Shown here: positions 1 to 6,617 of the stretch, piece by piece
Position numbering within the stretch: position 1 is the first letter of the stretch
How the letters are laid out: each line of letters starts with the position of its first letter
Source of the DNA: Chloroflexota bacterium
Lineage (GTDB): Bacteria > Chloroflexota > UBA6077
Length of the DNA: 9,552 nucleotides
NCBI GenBank assembly: GCA_021845945.1
Contig: JAJZRD010000142.1
Coordinates: 1-9,552, forward strand
Reading direction: 5' to 3'
Translations under genes and position numbers: made by a program
Notes under the pieces: model-generated
Told to the model about the DNA's origin: nothing
Database searches by the model: none
The model's input: the letters and a program-made list of their open reading frames with translations, nothing else

Positions 1-25
1 CGGCCAAACTATGCTTCCAGTCACA
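1..25. repeat. Fifth copy of the transposon end repeat, terminus-like
   Basis: Bases 1-20 are identical to the TnsB-type site at 5259-5278 (CGGCCAAACTATGCTTCCAG). The following bases complete AGTCACA at exactly the same offset as in the terminal repeat at 5360-5384: both are 13 matching bases, 5 differing bases, then 7 matching bases. It lies in the same orientation as the right-end repeats, whereas sites in the opposite end of one Tn7-like element should be inverted. It is cut by the window edge, so further copies to the left cannot be judged. It may be the end of a neighbouring tandem or decayed element, or an internal binding site. Confidence 0.65.
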
Positions 26-74
26 GGGTAGGTGGTCAGGGGCCGGCGGGGGCTGGATGATGAGCTTGTCGCAA

Positions 75-1469
75 TCATGCCCTCCAGCCCAGTTCGTGCA
101 GCGCTTCCTGCCAGGCGGCTCGGGCCGCGTGATCCTGGATGAAGCCGGGCTGACTGATGAGTGGCGCTATCCGGTTGGCGCTGGGGTAGAGGCCCCAGCC
201 GTGAACCTCGTAGGCCGCCTGTCGGATCTCGGCACAGAGACGCTGCCTCTTCCGTGCTCCTTGCTCCCTTTGATGCGCGAGGTATCGCGCCGAGATCGCC
301 CGGCACAGCTCCGGCAGTTGCTGGAGGAGGAAGGAATGATGGGTTCCAAGTCGCCGAGCGATCTCGCGCATGGAAGGCGGCGGCGATTCGTCGCTGGCTA
401 GGACGGCTTCCAGAGCCGACCGCATCTTCGCCGCGTCGAAGCGCCTGCGAGCCGCCTTGGACGGCCAGGTCAACTCCGGGGGCACGGCCTGACCGCCTTC
501 TGCCACCGTTGCGGCAGTAGCGTCGTCCAGCAGGAAGGCGAGCGGCGTCGTCCCCAGGCGATAGCACACCCGCAACAGCAGTCCCAGGCAGGGGATCGAC
601 CTGCCCCGTCGCCAGCCCGATAGGGTCACCATCTCCAACCCAAGCCGCTCCGCCAGGGCGCTCGCGTTCCCTCCGGTCACCTGTCCGACCAGCCCGTTGA
701 TCGCTCGCGTCACCGACTCCCGCGCAGGCGGAGCCGACAGGCCCGGTGCGGCGGCCAGTAGCTCCCCGACAGACGAGGCCACCCAGCTCTGCCACCGCAA
801 CTCATCTTCCGTTAGCCCCGCGTCCTGCGCCGGTTCCTGCTCCTCTCCCAGCCACCGCTCACACCAGGGGCAGTGCCCCGGGCGCGACCGTTGTGTCAGC
901 ACGGGCAGCCGCCGCCGGCAGTCCGGATGGGGGCAGAACGATTGCAAGCGCCGACGGTGGCGAGGGCAGATGCTCACCACACTCAGCGACCAGAGCAGGG
1001 GCTCGTAGACCACCTGTCCGGCCTCGCGCCACTCCTGGTAACAGGATGGACACCAGGCATGATGGGGGCGGATCAGGTCCCGGGATGGCAGCACCTCGGC
1101 CCAGGGTAGTAGCGTCAGGAAGCGCAGGTCGCCGCGCAGCGTTAGCCCCTCCACTGCCTGCGCCAGGTCCCGCGCCAGGGTCCGAGTGCCGTTCATCGGA
1201 CGGGTTCCCTTCTGCCAGAAGGCCGAGAGGCCCCGGTTTTCCGGCCCCAGCAGGTGAGATCGACGGAGTATCGGCAGGATCTCCACCACCAGAAGCCTGC
1301 GCACACCCACCCCGTGGGCCTCGCCGAGGCGCGCCAGGTAGCTGGTCAGGCTCTCCACGTAGGGCGTACCCATCCCCATCGGTTCCAGGTGATACAGCCG
1401 GCTGCGGGGCGGGACCCGAGGTCGGCCGAGCTCCCAGAACTCCAGGACGGGCAACGCCTCAGCCGACAT
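75..1469 (-). CDS. tniQ: TniQ/TnsD-family target-selection protein
   Basis: 464 aa with the ATG at 1469, chosen because GGGAGG lies 8 bases upstream and because a longer reading only adds a low-complexity N-terminus inside tnsC. TniQ/TnsD proteins choose the insertion site and recruit TnsC and the transposase. The N-terminal family motif ESLTSYLARLGEAHGV is at residues 39-54. Two zinc-binding clusters follow: C140-x2-C143 with C168-x2-H171, and C179-x4-C184 with C200-x2-C203. Residues about 268-315 look like a Cro/CI-type helix-turn-helix (ALAERLGLEMVTLSGWRRGR). A second helix-turn-helix lies near 364-390 (MREIARRLG), ahead of a basic C-terminal part. The length is close to Tn7 TnsD and longer than the short TniQ proteins of CRISPR-associated elements, which favours direct DNA recognition. 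The start overlaps the tnsC end by 11 bases, implying coupled translation. No frameshift is seen. Confidence 0.9.
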   Translation of the reverse strand: MSAEALPVLEFWELGRPRVPPRSRLYHLEPMGMGTPYVESLTSYLARLGEAHGVGVRRLLVVEILPILRRSHLLGPENRGLSAFWQKGTRPMNGTRTLARDLAQAVEGLTLRGDLRFLTLLPWAEVLPSRDLIRPHHAWCPSCYQEWREAGQVVYEPLLWSLSVVSICPRHRRRLQSFCPHPDCRRRLPVLTQRSRPGHCPWCERWLGEEQEPAQDAGLTEDELRWQSWVASSVGELLAAAPGLSAPPARESVTRAINGLVGQVTGGNASALAERLGLEMVTLSGWRRGRSIPCLGLLLRVCYRLGTTPLAFLLDDATAATVAEGGQAVPPELTWPSKAARRRFDAAKMRSALEAVLASDESPPPSMREIARRLGTHHSFLLQQLPELCRAISARYLAHQREQGARKRQRLCAEIRQAAYEVHGWGLYPSANRIAPLISQPGFIQDHAARAAWQEALHELGWRA

Positions 1470-2459
1470 GCTCTTGCCTCCCTTCTCCGACAGGATCTCG
1501 CGCCGGCCGACGCAGCCCCACCCGACCAACCCGAGGCCTATCCCCATCCTCCGATCCCTGCCGCTGCCCCAACTCGGGCTCCGCCACCCGGATCGCCTTC
1601 ACCGCCGTCCCCAGCAACAGGCCCAGCTCATCCCCCTCCCGGTCCCTCCCGGCCAGGACCTCTTCCCCCTCCTTGATCTCCCGAGCCAGACTCAGCAGCT
1701 TGCGCGTCGGCTCTGCCTGTCCGGCGAGATGGCGCTCGCCCAGGCTGTCTCCCCCTTCCTCCAGCACCGCCGCCAGCGCCCGGTTCAGCCAGCTCTTCAG
1801 CACCCCGACACAGCCGACCGAGTGCTCGTAGAGATACTCCCAGCGACCCAACAGGTCCGGCTCGGCGGCCAGCGGCAGGTGGCGAGGGTATCCATCTGGT
1901 CCAGCAGCCGCCGCCCGCCCGCCATCTTCTTCAGATGCTGCGCCTCGTCCACCAGGAAAGCAGCCGGCCGGCGATGGCGCAGACACTGCTCCAGCGCACG
2001 CCGCAACTCCGGGGCGGAGTTGGCCTGCTCCACCACCAGCCGCCCGGCGCCGTCGCTGTGCACCCGCCGGGCGGAGTAGTCGATCTTCTGCCGGATCAGG
2101 GGCTCCTCCATCGCCATCAAGGCCCGGGTGTAGTAGTCCTTCCAGTTGAACTGGCCCGACTCAGGGGCTACCGCCTCCACCGCCACGACCGGAATCCGTC
2201 CCGGATCCTTCGCCAGCTCGGGCATCGCCTCCAGGGTCAACTGCCTCTCGACTCGCAGCCGCAGCGTCGTCTTGCCGACCCCGGTCGGCCCAAAGACGAG
2301 GACCAGCGGCACCCCCGAGGGCTGGCGGATCGTGTTCAGCAGGGCCCGGTGGGCTTCTCTGAGCCGGGGGTGGGCGACCACCTTGCCGGCGAAGTAGGCC
2401 ATTCGGGCCTCCGCCGGTTGCGTGAGCAGTTCGCGCGGAAAGCTCTCTGCCGTCGCCAT
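1459..2459 (-). pseudogene. tnsC: TnsC-like AAA+ transposition regulator, frameshifted with probable internal deletion
   Basis: TnsC is the ATPase that links the target selector to the transposase. The ATG at 2459 lies 1 base after the tnsAB stop. The first frame carries Walker A GPTGVGKTT (residues 57-65) and Walker B AAFLVDEAQH (D171, E172), then GGRRLLDQMDTL up to residue 192. After that it runs into nonsense and stops at 1797. TnsC-like sequence resumes in another frame from about 1884 (RHLPLAAEPDLLGRWEYLYE) and continues 141 residues to the stop at 1459. The total of 1001 bases is not a multiple of three. Joining the frames directly leaves no room for the sensor-1 region that follows Walker B in this family, so a deletion that also changed frame is more likely than a single-base error. 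If real, the ATPase is inactive; an assembly collapse is the alternative. Confidence 0.85.
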
Positions 2460-2460
2460 C

Positions 2461-5151
2461 TCAGTAGTCCTCGTAGATGACCAGGGCCTCGGCACTCCCG
2501 ACCGACGCTTCCTCGGCCACCGAGGTCGATCCTCGGATCTCGGACGCAGCTTCAAAGGGGACAGCTTCGGCCACTCGACTTCTTCCCGGAGTCCCGAACA
2601 CCTCCCTGGCCTCGGCGTCCCGCAACCGCTGCTCGGCCAGCACCTCCTCGGCCTCCACCGAGGCCAGGAAGTCGGCCAGCTTCCGCCCCGTGACCGTGAG
2701 CTGCTGGCCGTAGCGCTGATGGCGGCGGCGAAGCTCCGCCGTTGCCAGCGCCATCTCCCGCTCGGACCGACCGGCAAACCGAGCGTGGTGCTCGGAGATG
2801 CAGCGGACCCAGCGGCCTTTGACGAAGGCGTAGGCCACGCCGGCGTCGAAAGGATCGTAGCGCACCGGAAGCTGGCTCCCTTCCACCTCGGGATCGAGGA
2901 AGGCCTCGGACCAGTAGTAGAGGTGGTTGATCTTCACCCCAAACCGGGGCACCAGTTTGGCCGTGCCCTTCCGAGTGGTCGGCAATGTGAGCATCCGGAA
3001 GTCCTCGTCGTAGGGGATCAGCCGGTGAGTCCGCCGGCCGCCTCGCGCCAGGCCGGCCTCGAAGGCCTCCCGGGGTGAGGTCCCGAGAGCCGGATGCTCC
3101 ATGGTGTCGTAGACCTCGTAGGCGAACTCACACAGCCGGATATACAGCCTGCCGAGGGTCCAGCGAGCCTGCCCCTTCGGGTCAACGGCCCTGGTCACCT
3201 GCCGGACGTTCCGATGGATCTGGGTGTTGCCGGCGAGGTTGTGCACGAAGCGGGTGTTGGTCGTGCCGAAGAGCCGTTCGCAGACGGAGCCGAAGCGAGG
3301 CTGAGCGCCGGGCCGGCTCTTCTTGGTGCACTCGTAGCGGGCCAGCAGCGTCTCGAAGTAGACGCTCTCGAACTCGGCACCGCCGTCCACCACCAGGATC
3401 TGGGGCAGCCGCCCGTGCCGGCGCACGCACTCCCGCAGCGCCATCATGCAGGAACGGTAGCTCGGCGGGTCGAAGGTGAGGTAGAGCGCCAGCAGCCGGC
3501 GAGAGAAGGCGTCGGTCAGGAAGGTCGCCCAGGGGCGACCGAGGTTGCGCCCGGTGCGGGAGCAGACCAGCTCGACGTCCAACTGGGTGTGGTCGAGGTG
3601 GCCGACCTCGAAGGGCCGGTCGCCGTGCCGAGGGGTGGTGAGGGTCAGCTCCCAGTAGAAGGGCGAGTGCTGGTAGGCGGCACGCCGTCCTTGCCGCTTC
3701 TCCACCTGCTGCTCACGGGGACGCCGGTTCACCGCCAGGGTGAAGGTCTTGAAGCTGGGCGCTGTGGTCCCCTTTGCCTCGCACCCTCGTAGCAGGGCCA
3801 CGTACACCTCGAACCGGGGCTTCTGCTTGAGCGTCTCGTAGTCGGTGGCGATGAACTCCTCGAGGAGGAGAAGGGCCTCCTGTGGTAGCTTGCCCTTGCG
3901 GTTGCCGCTCTGGACGAGTCGGGGCAGCAGCCCGACGTAGCCGCAGCCCTGGACGATCTCGGCCTCCCGCCACCTCGCCAGCCAGCGCCGAAGGGTGCGA
4001 GCGGGTGCAAGTGCGGCGGCAGAGGCGTCCCCGTTCAGAACGGAGGCGATGATGGCGTGGCGACGGTTGGCCTCGCGGAAGTCGTCGGGGCTGGCCATGG
4101 CGAGCCTCTCCCTGGCCTCGGCGCTGATGCCGGCCCGCGCGGGTTCGGCGACTCCGACCAGCTTGCCTTGGCCAACCAGCGCTTCGAGGGTGGTGTTGGG
4201 CAGTTCGACCAGGGTCGCATCTTCGGCCAGGAGCGAGGTCGCCTTCCGCCCGGGGTTGACGACCGTCCAGCGCCGACCATCCCAGAGGACGGGTGAGCCG
4301 GCAGCGAGGATCAGGCCACCGGCGCTGCCGGTTGGCAGCTGCATAGCCGCCTGGGCGATCACCGCATAGGCACCGGCCGTCTCCTCGTCGCGGAAGACCG
4401 GTACGCGCTCCGGCTCAGCGAGCGCCGTGACCCGCAGGTCGACGTACAGCCGATCGGTGGCGATCAGGGTGTAGACGTCGTCGCTGCTGGCCCCCTCCAC
4501 CTGCCCGAGGAGTTGGTCCAGCCCGATTCCGGCCCTTGTGGACACCAGTTCGAGAGCGGCTTCGGCCACTCTCTCGTCCACCGGTGGGCAGTCGGGACGC
4601 AGGTAGTCCTCCAGGAACAGCAGGTTGCGCTGGAAGACCCAGCCGATCTCGGCCGAGGAGCGCACCCGATAGAAGAAGCCGAACTGCTCGGCGTACCTCT
4701 CACCCGGGGGACAGCGCCAGCGCCCCTCCTCGCCACGCACGTAGCGGTTCGGCTTCTTCTCCGACAGCTTCGGCAACTCCTCCTCGGTCTTCCACTCCTC
4801 CCAGCCGACGGAGTCGGTCCGGATCACGAAGTAGTCGGGGGTGTGCAGGACACCGAGCCGCCGGCCATCCCTGGCCCGGTAGAGGAGTTTGATGGAGGGC
4901 GGCTGGTCGTAGAACTCCAGGGTCTGGGGGTCGTGTTCCTTCTCATAGATGCCGGCGAGCTCATTGCGGTGGCTCTCGGCCTGGATGATGACCCCCATCT
5001 TCCGGCTGGGGTAGCGGACGCTGACGTTGCCGGCCGCGCTTCGTACTCGCCGGGTCGGGGGCGACGACCGGATAGACTCGATGGTCGCCCTGGCCTCTTC
5101 CGACAGCCCGAGGCGCTGACAGAGCGCGGTGAACCCGCTGTTGTTGAGCAT
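2461..5151 (-). CDS. tnsAB: Fused TnsA-TnsB transposase
   Basis: 896 aa from the ATG at 5151, preceded by GGAGGAG 6 bases upstream; a TTG 18 bases further out is also possible but would sit on that ribosome site. The N-terminal part (about residues 40-240) is TnsA-like, the endonuclease that nicks the 5' ends. Candidate catalytic residues are E64 (ESHRNE), D106 (HTPDYFVI) and E119/K121 (EEWKTE). A central DNA-binding region includes RTLRRWLARWREAEI near 385-399. The C-terminal part is a TnsB/Mu-type RNase H-fold transposase that joins the 3' ends: D520 (GHLDHTQLD), D589 (VVDGGAEF) and E625 (GSVCERLFG), a D-35-E spacing. Tn7 itself encodes TnsA and TnsB separately; fusions are known in several Tn7-like groups, including type I-B CRISPR-associated ones. 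The tail (about 800-896) is Glu-rich and may contact TnsC. All catalytic residues are present and the frame is open. Confidence 0.95.
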   Translation of the reverse strand: MLNNSGFTALCQRLGLSEEARATIESIRSSPPTRRVRSAAGNVSVRYPSRKMGVIIQAESHRNELAGIYEKEHDPQTLEFYDQPPSIKLLYRARDGRRLGVLHTPDYFVIRTDSVGWEEWKTEEELPKLSEKKPNRYVRGEEGRWRCPPGERYAEQFGFFYRVRSSAEIGWVFQRNLLFLEDYLRPDCPPVDERVAEAALELVSTRAGIGLDQLLGQVEGASSDDVYTLIATDRLYVDLRVTALAEPERVPVFRDEETAGAYAVIAQAAMQLPTGSAGGLILAAGSPVLWDGRRWTVVNPGRKATSLLAEDATLVELPNTTLEALVGQGKLVGVAEPARAGISAEARERLAMASPDDFREANRRHAIIASVLNGDASAAALAPARTLRRWLARWREAEIVQGCGYVGLLPRLVQSGNRKGKLPQEALLLLEEFIATDYETLKQKPRFEVYVALLRGCEAKGTTAPSFKTFTLAVNRRPREQQVEKRQGRRAAYQHSPFYWELTLTTPRHGDRPFEVGHLDHTQLDVELVCSRTGRNLGRPWATFLTDAFSRRLLALYLTFDPPSYRSCMMALRECVRRHGRLPQILVVDGGAEFESVYFETLLARYECTKKSRPGAQPRFGSVCERLFGTTNTRFVHNLAGNTQIHRNVRQVTRAVDPKGQARWTLGRLYIRLCEFAYEVYDTMEHPALGTSPREAFEAGLARGGRRTHRLIPYDEDFRMLTLPTTRKGTAKLVPRFGVKINHLYYWSEAFLDPEVEGSQLPVRYDPFDAGVAYAFVKGRWVRCISEHHARFAGRSEREMALATAELRRRHQRYGQQLTVTGRKLADFLASVEAEEVLAEQRLRDAEAREVFGTPGRSRVAEAVPFEAASEIRGSTSVAEEASVGSAEALVIYEDY

Positions 5152-5228
5152 CGCGGTCTCCTCCAACAAAAACTGAGGTAGCCGAATGCTCTGAGGCTAA
5201 CATGGGCATACGGGGAAGTCCTAACTTG

Positions 5229-5384
5229 TGGCCAGGCTATGGTTCCAATTCCGACTCGCGGCCAAACTATGCTTCCAGCGCCCCCCCCTGCCAGAGCTCC
5301 CCGGAGACCCAAAAGCGGGCAATCGAAGGCCCCAGCGTGGCCACACTATGCTCCCAGCGCGGCCAAACTATGGGTTAAGTCACA
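5229..5384. repeat. Transposon right end: four TnsB-type binding sites
   Basis: Four related direct repeats start at 5229 (TGGCCAGGCTATGGTTCCA), 5259 (CGGCCAAACTATGCTTCCAG), 5338 (TGGCCACACTATGCTCCCAG) and 5360 (CGGCCAAACTATGGGTTAAG). The shared core is yGGCCAnrCTATG. The outer two start 22 bp apart, the inner two 30 bp apart, with a 79-bp step between the pairs. This resembles the multi-site ends of Tn7-like elements. The cluster also covers the upstream region of tnsAB, so the transposase could repress its own operon. The divergent copy at 5229 is the weakest. Confidence 0.85.
5360..5384 (-). repeat. Terminal repeat of the transposon, TGT...
   Basis: Read from the outside on the minus strand the terminus is TGTGACTTAACCCATAG followed by the repeat core. 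The boundary at 5384 is inferred from the ACA/TGT rule for Tn7-like ends and from the same AGTCACA at 19-25. Because 5380-5385 reads TCACAC, a shift of a base or two cannot be excluded without an empty-site sequence. Confidence 0.7.
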
Positions 5385-5401
5385 CGGCCTGCGGTCGCCG
5401 G

Positions 5402-5882
5402 TCAGTCCTCCTGATCGATGGCCGGGGAGGCGAGCGCAGGCGAGGCTGCCTCCATGGCTGCCGCACGTCTTACGAACTCGTCCGACAGCATCATCTCCCC
5501 GGCGGTCCAGGCGATGACGATGGTGCCCACGTAGTTGAGCCAAGAGCCTGTTCATCAGCATCGCCACGACGACGCCGCCAAAGAGCACCAAGGGCATACT
5601 CATGGCGAGGCCGGCTATCATCGTGCCCCAGTCACCGTGGCAGACGGCGGCCACACCGAGGATGTTGTCCAGGCTCATGACGATGTCGGCGACGACAATG
5701 ATCCACATAGCCTGCCACAGCGACTCGGCCGCTTTGTGGCTTCCCTCCTCACCGACCTCTTCATTCAGCAGCTTGAAAGCGATCCAGACCAGAGAGGCCC
5801 CGCCGATGAAGCGGAGCGCCGGGATGTGCATAAGAAGGGCCGCCATGCCGATGAGAACGGCGTTGTCCCCACGATAGTTCAC
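5402..5882 (-). pseudogene. TerC-family membrane protein, degraded
   Basis: TerC-family proteins are multi-pass membrane proteins linked to metal-ion resistance or export. Both conserved Asp-Asn segments are visible: GDNAVLIGMA near the 5' end and MSLDNILGVAA in the middle, followed by AGLAMSMPLVLFGG. Three defects stand out. The usual N-terminal membrane helix before GDNAV is absent. GDNAVLIGMA runs directly into ALLMHIPALRF, where family members carry roughly 30 more residues (ARRLPP-type loop and a helix). Finally a frame change at about 5543 separates NRL from WLNYVGTIVIAWTAGEMM, which is the family's C-terminal signature; that second frame ends at a TGA at 5402. The joined length is about 160 residues against roughly 200 or more for intact members. 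The stop is 17 bp from the transposon terminus. It diverges from the cobalt operon. Confidence 0.8.
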
Positions 5883-5987
5883 ACCCTGATCCTCACGGCT
5901 TCGCTGCCCCGTCTTCCCGTGCCTTTGCTCGGACTCGCTTTTCCCCTCGGCTCACCCGCTGGGCAATGACACCCTTGAACAACTTGC

Positions 5988-6016
5988 TTGACAGCGACCG
6001 GCCCTCGGTATAGCAT
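5988..6016 (+). promoter_or_regulatory. Sigma70-type promoter of the cobalt operon
   Basis: A perfect -35 TTGACA at 5988-5993 is followed after 17 bp by TAGCAT at 6011-6016 (4 of 6 to TATAAT). Transcription would start near 6023, just before the riboswitch. The 105 bases between the terC remnant and this promoter show no other feature. Confidence 0.65.
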
Positions 6017-6037
6017 GAAGTCACAATTGAATATCGA

Positions 6038-6152
6038 TCGGTGAAGGTGCCCCGCGAGGGGCTAAGAGCGAAGCCGGTGAGAAGCCGGCGCTGTCCCGCA
6101 ACTGTGATGCGGCCGCTAAACGGCGGTCGATAAGCCAGGTCGCCTGCCTTTG
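6038..6152 (+). promoter_or_regulatory. Cobalamin riboswitch (AdoCbl class)
   Basis: The conserved blocks occur in order: GGTGCC at 6046-6051, the paired CCGGTGAGAAGCCGG at 6074-6088, the core GCTGTCCCGCAACTGTGA at 6090-6107, and the B12 box AAGCCAGGTCGCCTGCCT at 6132-6149. Together these are diagnostic of the aptamer that binds coenzyme B12. It sits between the promoter and an intrinsic terminator, upstream of a cobalt importer. Outer limits are approximate because the P1 stem was not folded. Confidence 0.95.
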
Positions 6153-6207
6153 CCAGGGTTGCAGCACCTCCGAGAGAGAGGGGCGGGGCCAAGCAGAGCG
6201 GATATCA

Positions 6208-6237
6208 CCCCTTGTCTCACCAGAGGCAAGGGGTTTT
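6208..6237 (+). terminator. Riboswitch-controlled intrinsic terminator
   Basis: CCCCTTGTCTC (6208-6218) pairs with GAGGCAAGGGG (6223-6233) in an 11-bp stem with one G-U pair and a 4-base loop, followed by TTTT. Lying between the aptamer and the first start codon, it is the likely expression platform: ligand-bound aptamer permits termination, free aptamer favours readthrough. Confidence 0.85.
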
Positions 6238-6264
6238 CCATTTTCCGTGGGGGAGAACATCTTA

Positions 6265-6543
6265 ATGAAGGCGCCAGATACGACCAGGGGAGGATCCCGA
6301 TACGAGATGGAGAGGGTGGTACCCGGGATAGGCACACTGCATCCACTTCATACACAGCTTGCGAAGGTGAACGCGCGATGTGCCCGGATATCGATCGAGA
6401 TGCGCGAGGCTGACGCGCGAGGTGCCAAGAAGGAGGTGATTGCCCTGTTCAAGCGGCTGTGCGACCTGATCTTGAGTGCCACCCGCATCGAAGCTGACAT
6501 AGAGATGGAGCTGTCGGCAGCAGGCGTGCGGGTCAGCGACTGA
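6265..6543 (+). CDS. 92-aa hypothetical protein, first gene of the B12-controlled operon
   Basis: Not recognised. The ATG at 6265 is preferred over the GTG at 6247 because GGGGGAG (6248-6254) lies 10 bases upstream. The protein is soluble, with no signal peptide or membrane segment. After a Gly/Arg-containing N-terminus, residues from about 26 onward read as one or two amphipathic helices ([39 protein letters not shown]) with two cysteines in similar contexts (NARCAR, KRLCDL). It starts 28 bases after the riboswitch terminator and 74 bases separate its stop from cbiM, so it should be co-regulated with cobalt uptake. A helical regulatory or metal-handling role would fit but is not shown by any motif. 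Its reality is supported by the ribosome site, the fully open frame and its place in the operon. Confidence 0.6.
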   Translation: MKAPDTTRGGSRYEMERVVPGIGTLHPLHTQLAKVNARCARISIEMREADARGAKKEVIALFKRLCDLILSATRIEADIEMELSAAGVRVSD

Positions 6544-6617
6544 CGAGCACTTCCCGTGGAGACGGCAGTGTCCAGACGGTGTGGAGTGTAAACCGGAACG
6601 CGAGGAGGAGACAGAGG

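Larger units (their letters stand above)
1..5384 (-). mobile_element. Tn7-like transposon, tnsAB-proximal part (partial)
   Basis: The element is recognised from three consecutive minus-strand genes (tnsAB fusion, tnsC, tniQ) followed by repeated 20-bp sites and a terminus that reads TGTGACTTAACCC on the minus strand, with the TGT typical of Tn7-like ends. The terminus is placed at 5384, where the last repeat ends in ACA. The next five bases, 5385-5389 (CGGCC), would be one copy of the 5-bp target duplication expected for this group; the partner copy is outside the window. The distal end is not visible. A same-orientation terminus-like repeat at 1-25 makes the left limit uncertain, so position 1 is only the window edge. 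Because tnsC is broken, self-mobility is doubtful. Confidence 0.8.

Noticed and set aside
746..1831. Long plus-strand open frame of 361 codons opposite tniQ and tnsC
   Set aside because: Pro/Arg/Ser-rich, low-complexity translation typical of an antisense frame in GC-rich DNA; the minus strand carries recognisable domains.
2422..3792. Plus-strand open frames opposite the 3' half of tnsAB
   Set aside because: No ribosome sites or family resemblance; shadows of the transposase coding frame.
6018..6027. AAGTCACA near the cobalt promoter resembling the transposon terminus
   Set aside because: Only the short AGTCACA string is shared; no CGGCCAAACTATG core lies at the required distance.
5893..6192. 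Minus-strand 99-codon frame upstream of terC
   Set aside because: It lies antisense to the cobalamin riboswitch, whose conservation explains this sequence.
6247..6264. GTG at 6247 as start of the 92-aa protein
   Set aside because: It would place the GGGGGAG ribosome site inside the coding region and leaves no other ribosome site between the terminator and the start.
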